64,000 bases of DNA, from the NCBI GenBank assembly GCA_024305405.1, contig JAKNDB010000015.1, forward strand, positions 130,001-194,000, read 5' to 3'. The notes below the pieces were generated by a model. The model was given only the letters and a program-made list of their open reading frames with translations. It did no database searches and had not been told where the DNA came from. The stretch is from Dirofilaria immitis (taxonomy: Eukaryota; Nematoda; Chromadorea; Rhabditida; Onchocercidae). The position numbers and the translations under genes were made by a program. Positions within the stretch are counted from its first letter, which is position 1. Each line of letters starts with the position of its first letter. This document shows positions 28,001 through 37,000 of this stretch, in pieces.

Positions 28001-31000
28001 TTTTCATGGCTAAATGTTGCTTTAAGCTGACGAGTTTCATATATTACTTCAAATTTTTCTTGGCTAAGTATTGCTTTAGTCTGATAGATTTTAAATATTA
28101 CTTTGGATTTTCTTGGCTAAGTATTGCTTTAATTTGATGTATTTCAAGTATTCAGATTTTTCTTGGTTAAGTTTAAGCGGACAAATTTCAAATATTACTT
28201 CAAATTTTTCTTAGCTAAATGTTGCTTTAGGCTGATGGATTTTAAATATTACTTTGGATTTTAGATTTGGCCAAGTATTATTTTAGGCCTAGCAAATGAA
28301 ATTCATTCATTTTATATTAATATGTATTTTATGCGTTATTTTTGCTCAATTCATTAACTCTTGCAAATATAAAATCTACAGGATATAATTGGTTGGAAAA
28401 AAAAAAGCAAAAACAAAAATAAGAAAAAAAAGACAAATGATGAGACGTCAGGTATTTCATTTATCATTGAGAACAAGGAGAAGACCGAATTATGCATCAA
28501 ATAGAGAATTCAAACCTAGCCGAAGTATCACAACATCTACACCATTTTTGGATGATTCCAATGAACCATTATTACATTTTGTTGATGAAACATGCATCGA
28601 TGATAATGATAATGATAACGATAGAAATGATGGGCATTTCAAACGGGTCAGATATATTTTAATTTTTATCAAATAAATGTTAATTTATAGTTTTGAAATT
28701 TAAATTACTTAAATTTAAAATCTGAATTGCACTTAAATTTGAAATTCGAATTATATTTAAATTTGAAATTCGAAATGCATTCAAATTTGAAATTTGAATT
28801 GTTCAAATATGAAATTTAAGCTGCAAAGTATTCGAATTGCATTTAAATTTGAAATTCGAATTGCATTTGAATTTAAAATTCCAATTGCATTTAAATTTGA
28901 AATGCTTAAATATGAAGTTTGAGGTGCCAAGTATTTGAATTGAATTTAAATTTGAAATTTGAACCGCCAAATATTTGAATTGCATTTAAATTTGAAATTC
29001 GAATAGAATTTAAATTTGAAATTTGAATTTAAAAAAATATTGGCAAATTACTATATATATGAGCGATGAAAAAGGAAGTCATTATTAGAATGCAAGAATG
29101 AATAGGTATTTATTTTCAAGGACAATAAAAGGGATAAAGAAGGAAGGAAAAACCGTTCTTTCTTTTTTCCTTTTTTTGTTTGTCCAAACATATTTACTAT
29201 AAGAAATATAAGATTGAAGGCCAAGCAAAATGAAGGCCAAGTATCATATCTTCTAGTCTCTTTTTTTTTCTCAACTTTTAACTTTAAACTTTTAAATTTA
29301 AACATTTACTAATATGAAATTTATATATTATGTTCTATTTTAATGATTTTAATTTTAAAAATCTTTTCAAGTGAAAAAGATTGAGCAACGAACTTTGACC
29401 TTTTTCCAATTATAAGTCAAATATTTTTATTTTTTCTAGAAAGTTGAATGAAATTGGCGTTAATAATTTTAACTTAAACGAATTAATCACGTGGAATTAA
29501 TTCTTTATTTTTTTCGAAATATTATAATTGATTAGAACATATATAAAATATGCGAAATATGCTGAAAATTTTTTTAAAAATTTAAAAATTAAAAAAAAAT
29601 TTTTTAATCAATGAGATTAATCAAATGATATATAAAATAAATCAATTCAAATTAATTATTTTAATAATAAATTTAAAAAAATAAAAATTATTATTAGATT
29701 GTTAATATGTGTTTGAAAAATTAATAAATATAAATTAGTTAATTTTGAAATAATTCTATAAATATTAATTTAAAATATGAAATGAAATAATATATTATTT
29801 TAGCTATTCATATTTTGATATTATTGAAAATGATATCATTGATAATATTCGAAATTATAATTATTAATTATTCGATTATTTATATATATATATTATAACG
29901 AAACAGAGGAAATTATTTTAGAATTTTTATTCTTTAATAAATTTCAAATAATTTTCCTCTTTTTTCTCCAACTTTTACTTCCTTTACTTTTATCTTTTTT
30001 TATTTCAAATTTTTCTTTGATATTTGATTAAAATATTTTACAAAATGATAAGTGATTGGATCATTATTATTTTATAAATTTCTTAAGTATTTTTATAAAA
30101 TATTTCTAAAATGAAATAATTAATATATAAAAGAAAAATTCATTTTTAAAATTTATACAATTATTAAATTCATTATTAATTTGATATTAATTTTATGATA
30201 ACAATAATCATTTTATCAATCATTAATTTAAATCTGCTAAATTAGTATAAAATTATGAAATATTAGCAATATAGGTAGAAAATTGATTATTAACTGATAT
30301 TATGATAAGGATGAAAAAATAGGAAATGACTAGGAATGAAGTAAATAAATAGTTTGATTAGTTTTACGATTTAGTTTTTTTATAAATATATTAATTTTTA
30401 TTAATCGTATCGATTTAAGTAATTTAATTGTTATCAATTTTTATTTCAAATTAACATATACATTAAGGTAATTTATGATTAATGCTGATATTTTTGGATT
30501 AGAAGAAATTCATTTCGAATTGATAACAAAGTGATAAGAAATTATCATTAATTTTTGAAAGAAAATTAACCTGATTAAAAAACCATTTTTTTTAATTAAA
30601 AAATTTAGGAAAATATTTTCAAAAGTAATATATTTCTAATCATTATCATTTATATTATCATTGTATGATAATGATGAATCAATAATTTATTGATGAATGA
30701 AAGAAAAAGGATCATAAAATTTGTTTTAATTAATTTAATTTCATATTAATTCATGTTATTAGAAATAAACTTATTGATAAATTACTTATTCATTCCAATG
30801 ATTAGTTACAATTTATCAATGAGTGATTATTAAAATTAATAATTCAAATTTAATTCATTAATCTGATACTGTAAATATTTTAAATATATATTATCATTGT
30901 ATGATAATGATAAATCAATAATTATCGATGAATGAAAGAAAAAGTATCATAAAATTTGTTTTAATTAATTTAATTTCATATTAATTCATTAATTTCAGAA

Positions 31001-34000
31001 AATTAATTAAAATAAAATAAATGATAATAATATGTTCTTATTTATTTTATATCAGTTTTTCTTAATTAATTTTCTTTATCATACTAATAAACATATTATC
31101 ATCATTAACATTATTATTATTGTATATTTTCTATAATAAATATCTTTATCATCATCATTATCATCATCATTATTATCATTTATTTTTTAGTTTCTTTTTT
31201 CTTTCTTTTTTATTTTATATCAGTTTTTAATTAATTTTCTTTATCGTACTGATAAACATATTATCATCATTAACATTATTATTATTATATATTTTCTATA
31301 ATAAATATCTTTATCATCAACATCATCATTATCATCATTATTGTTATTATTACCATTTATTTTATTAGTTTCATTTTTTTCTTTCTCTCCCTCTCCCTCT
31401 CTCTCTCTCTCTCTTTCTCTCTATCTATCTATCTCTTTCTTTTCTTCTTTTCTTTTTGTATTAAGAAGCTAAAGAAGAAAAAAGTGGGGAAAAAAAGGCC
31501 GCAATTGAAATTTTGCGGGATCAAATAGAGAGATAGATAGTCAAAAAAAGAACGATGAATATTTATAGTATATCGTAATATTAGAAATGCATCCTTGTTC
31601 ATCCTTTTTCTCTTTTCATTCTGCCAATTATTTTTTTTTCTTTTCTTTTTCTTTTTAGGTCACCTATATATCTTTGAAATGATAATTTTAGCTTATTTCA
31701 TCTTTTAAACATTTATTTTATTCGTCCCTTTTCTTTTTTTTTTCATTTATATATATTTATTATTATTATTATTATTTTAGTATTATTTAATTATGAAAAT
31801 TTATTATCAATTTGATAATGCATTAATGATAATAATATCATTTGAATGATTAATTTCATAATTAATTGATATAATAATAATAATATCATCCATCAGTTGA
31901 ATGAAATTATTTTCATAATTGTTTGATATGATGATAATATTATATGATTAAATAAAACTATACTTTTATAAATAATTGATGATAATAATAATAATAATAA
32001 TATCATTTGAATGATTAGTTTCATAACTTATTAATGCAGCAATAATATATCATTTGAATGAATAGTTTCATAACTGATTGATATGATAATAATATCATAT
32101 GATTAAATAAAATTACTTTCATAATTCATTGATATGATAATAATATCATATGATTAAATAAAATTACTTTCATAATTCATTGATATGATAATAATATCAT
32201 ATGATTAAATAAAATTACTTTCATAATTCATTGATATGATAATAATATCATATGATTAAATAAAATTACTTTCATAATTCATTGATATGATAATAATATC
32301 ATATGATTAAATAAAATTACTTTCATAATTCATTGATATGATAATAATATCATATGATTAAATAAAATTACTTTCATAATTCATTGATATGATAATAATA
32401 TCATATGATTAAATAAAATTACTTTCATAATTCATTGATATGATAATAATATCATATGATTAAATAAAATTACTTTCATAATTCATTGATATGATAATAA
32501 TATCATATGATTAAATAAAATTACTTTCATAATTCATTGATATGATAATAATATCATATGATTAAATATTTTCATAACAATTGCACATAAATTGCTCATC
32601 GCTTCATTTATTATTTAACTTATTTTATTTGATTAACAATTTATTGCTATTCCTTTTTTCCTTAATTTTACAATATTATTTGATAGAAATTATTGATTTA
32701 TTTTTCACATCAAATATTTGAAATATTTCTTTGATTGTCTTTTAATTTATAAATTATTTTTTTGTTTAATTTTTGCATTTAAAAAAATGATAGATTTTTA
32801 AGAAGGTATGATTAATTTTTTTTTGCTTTATTGATAAAGAATTAAGTTGGCATATTGATAAAGTATTATAATAACAAGTATGATAATAAGTCCCTATTTT
32901 TTTTTGCTTTAATGATAAAGAATTAAGTTGGCATATTGATGAAGTGTGATAATAACAAGTATGATAATAAGTCCTTATTTTTTTTTTGCTTTAATGATAA
33001 AGAATTAAGTTGGCATATTGATGAAGTGTGATAATAACAAGTATGATAATAAGTCCTTATTTTTTTGCATTTAAAATTCTCATTCTTTTTTTTTGCATTT
33101 AAAATTCTCATTCTTTTTTTTTGCATTTTTGCATTTTTATTTTTAGGCTCTTCTCATTAATCACTTGACATATACCCTCTCTCTCTCTCTCGCTTTCTTT
33201 CTTTCTCTCTCTCTTTCTTTCTTTCTCTGTCCCTTTCTTTTTGATAAGAAAACTAATACAAATTTCCATTTGTTAATTTTTTTCCCAAGTTTCTTCAATT
33301 TTTTGCTTTTTCGTAAAAAATTCCCAAATATTAGCCTTTCTTTCACTTTCAATTTTTATCTTTTTTTTACAGTTTTAAGTTAGTTATCAATTGCGATGGA
33401 ATGTGTTTCTTTATCAGTTTGACTATTTATTTGCTTATCATTTAATAACATTGCTTATAATATAAACAATAATAATAGTATTTCGCGATTATCAATAACA
33501 GCAAAAAATAAAAATTCAAATCAATGCACTTTTTAGACTATTTTTATTTTTATTTTTCCATTTCTTTTTTGGAAAATTTTTCCTTCAAATTTATTTAAAT
33601 ATTTAAATATTCAAATATTTAAATTTAATTACAAATTTAAAAATTAGTCAATTTTTAGTATATTATTGCAAGCAATGAAAATTTTTAATTTATAATTAAA
33701 TTTTAAATTGTCATTTTGCTCAATTTTTTTTAAAATATAATTTGTATTTTCTAAAATATTTGCGAAAAATTTAAAAAAAAAATTAGAAAATTTTTTGAAT
33801 TATTATTATTATCACAAATAAATTATTAGATTCGATTGATCCAAAATCATTTCATACACAATTGTATACTTTGTTTTTGTTTATCATTTTAAATGATAAT
33901 TAATTAATTAATTAATTAGCTTATTTAACATTTTGATATTCACTAATTTCAAATTAATTTAATTTTTCATTCAAACATTCTTATTTTTATTTGTTCTTTT

Positions 34001-37000
34001 TTTCTTTCTTTTTCTTTTTCATTCATTCATTCATTCATTCATTCTTGTCATTTTTGCTTCTTTCTTTTTCTTTTTCTTTTTACTAAATATTTCAGCAACA
34101 TTCCAATCTAATTAATTGTAATAATTCTGAAATTGTGATGTTTTTCAAATCACGTATGCGCAAATCGAAATCTTGGTCTGCTTCGGCAAATGTTATCCGA
34201 CAAACGGTACGATATTTGTTTTATTTATTTATTTATTTTTGATGCTCTTATCTTTGATTATTCTCGATTATTTCACTTATCTATCATATTTAACTCATTT
34301 CAATAAATAAAGAAGAAATCGATTTAATATATGATAATATGATGCATTTGTTATTGTAAGATCTTTATATTTTATATAAAAGTAAGAAAAAAAAGGATGT
34401 ACCTAAATTTTGCCATGTATACTGTATTATTACAGTACCATCAATACTGATATCTAAATTTATAAGTGGTATAAATGTCAAAAAGGAATGCATGATTTAA
34501 ATGTACCGTATTTCAATCATACCGCTGTCTTGATCCTGATGCGTATACTGTATTATTACAGTAATATCAATGTTGTATTATTGCAGTAATATGTCCAAAT
34601 TTTATAGGTGTTAAAAAGGCCATGAAAGGAATGCATTTGGCTTGAGTATATTGTATTACCTGTCAAAAATATGATTGTTTAAAATTTCAAGAATTAAACC
34701 TTAATTTTAAACACTATTTTAGGGAATTAAAATTCAAACATTATTTTAAATTAAGCAGTATTTAATTATAATATAAAAAGAAATATATTTAATTAATTAC
34801 ATTATTACAGCGTCAAATTGAGGTATTGCATGGTAGTCATGAAGATGGATTTACATGTGGGAAAAATACTGAATACGGTAGCGGTAATGGTAGTAATGGT
34901 ATTAGTAATGCGATAACCGGATCTGATCAACCTACTTCATTGCTAAATTTTGCTATCTCTGAATTAGTATGTTTAAATAATTTGCTATTTTTATCATATA
35001 TCATTAGGAAATATTTTATTTCGTAACATTTCCTAAATATGGTTAGTTAAATCAGATTTGTTTTACCGACCAGCTTTTTTAATAGTTTGAAAATTTCAGG
35101 TTAATACAGAACAAAGTTATGTTCGTGAATTACAATCTATCGTTGATTTCTATATCAGGCCATTTGAAGCACCTGAAAATGAACATCTAATAGTATCGCA
35201 TTTACGTGATCGTTCTGATATCCTATTTGGAAATATTCCTGATTTGGTTAGTTTTTTACTATCTCTTATTTTTTATTAATAGCTTTTATAAAGAAGTTTT
35301 AAAATTTGTTATGATAGAAATAAATTTAAATTATTGCCATATAATAATTATTGTTATCATTAATTATCATGATTTTCAATTATTATATATCTCTTTTTTA
35401 ATCAATTAAAAATTTCAAAAATTTTATGATAAAAATTAAAAATCATTACTATAAAATAATATTTATTATCATAACAATGATTTTAATTATTTTATTATAT
35501 TGATAGATTTTGTTCATTTGCTTTTTTTTGTAAAATGATTCAATTTTATTTTTAATCGTTATCATATTGATAACTATTTAATAGATTTATCTGATAATTC
35601 AATTTTATTTTTAATCGTTATCACATTGATAACTATTTAATAGATTTATCTAATGATTCGACTTTATTTTTAATCCTTATCATATTAATAACTATTTAAT
35701 AGACTTATTTATTTTAATTAATAATTTTTCAATCTATTTTTAAATATTCTCGAATGTTACAGTTGAATTTTCACAATAATTATCTTTTGGCCGATTTTTT
35801 GGCTGCTGGAAATTCAATCATTGAAATATGCCAATGCTTTCTTAATCATCGAAATAAATTTCTTCAACTTTATCATCGTTACTGTCAAAATAAACCATTA
35901 GGTGAAGCATTACGACGAGAACAACAACCGGATGGAACGATTGCTAAATTTTTACGGTCTTTTTACTCTTATTTTTTTTTATGATACTTTTTAAATACTA
36001 ATATTATTGTGTGAAATATTGATTGGAAAAAACAAAAACGAAAATTGCTTACTGATAATACATATTACTTATCAAATGTTTCTTTTTTCATTTATCATAA
36101 AATTTGCAAAATTAGATTGATAAGGTATTAAATTGAATTTTAACATTTGAAGTCCTATAATTATAATTTCTTTGGTTACTTAAAATTAAATATTTAACAA
36201 TTATTTCCATTGTTTGTTTTAGGAATTTAAATACTTAATTACTAATAGGCTTAATTACTTCCATTGTTTGTTTTAGGAATTTAATTACATAATTACTGAA
36301 TATTTAATTATTTCCATTATTTGTTATTTTAGGAATGTCAAAAACGAGCTGGACATCCATTACCATTAAGTGCTTATTTATTGAAACCAGTACAAAGAAT
36401 TACGAAGTATCAACTTTTATTAAAAGTAATTAAGTTTTTACTTATTTTCTTTCCTCCTACCTCTCTTTCTCTCTATTTTCGATGAACTATTTTTGTGGAT
36501 GATTTTATACAAAGAAATATCATTTATTGATAATAATTCTTTAATCAATTTTTAATTATTAGATTATGCTATTAAAATTCCTTCCATATTTATGACGCTA
36601 TAGTAATTTTCCTTTTTTGAATCAATGATTAATTAAATGTGATTATCAGTAATAGAAATAGATAACCCATTAATTACTGTTGTATTTTATCAAAATAAAA
36701 TTTTGCATATATTTTCATTTTTTTTTTTTTTTAGGAAGTACATCGTCATTGTGGTGATCATGTTAAGCCACATGTTGATCAAGCTTTATCATCGATGTTA
36801 GATCTATTGGCTCAACTTAATACAGCTATGCATCAATTGCATATTGCCGGATTTGCTGTAAATTATTATTTACTTTAAAAAAAAAAAGTTAAAAATTCAA
36901 ATGATAATGATATATATATATTAAAATATACAAGTTATTGATTGAATCTATTTTAGGATGATCTTTCACAAATTATTGATTGAATCTATTTTAGGGTGAT

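Noticed and set aside
32070..32572. Regular array resembling a CRISPR
   Set aside because: The whole 51-bp unit repeats, with no unique spacers and no cas genes, in a eukaryotic intron.
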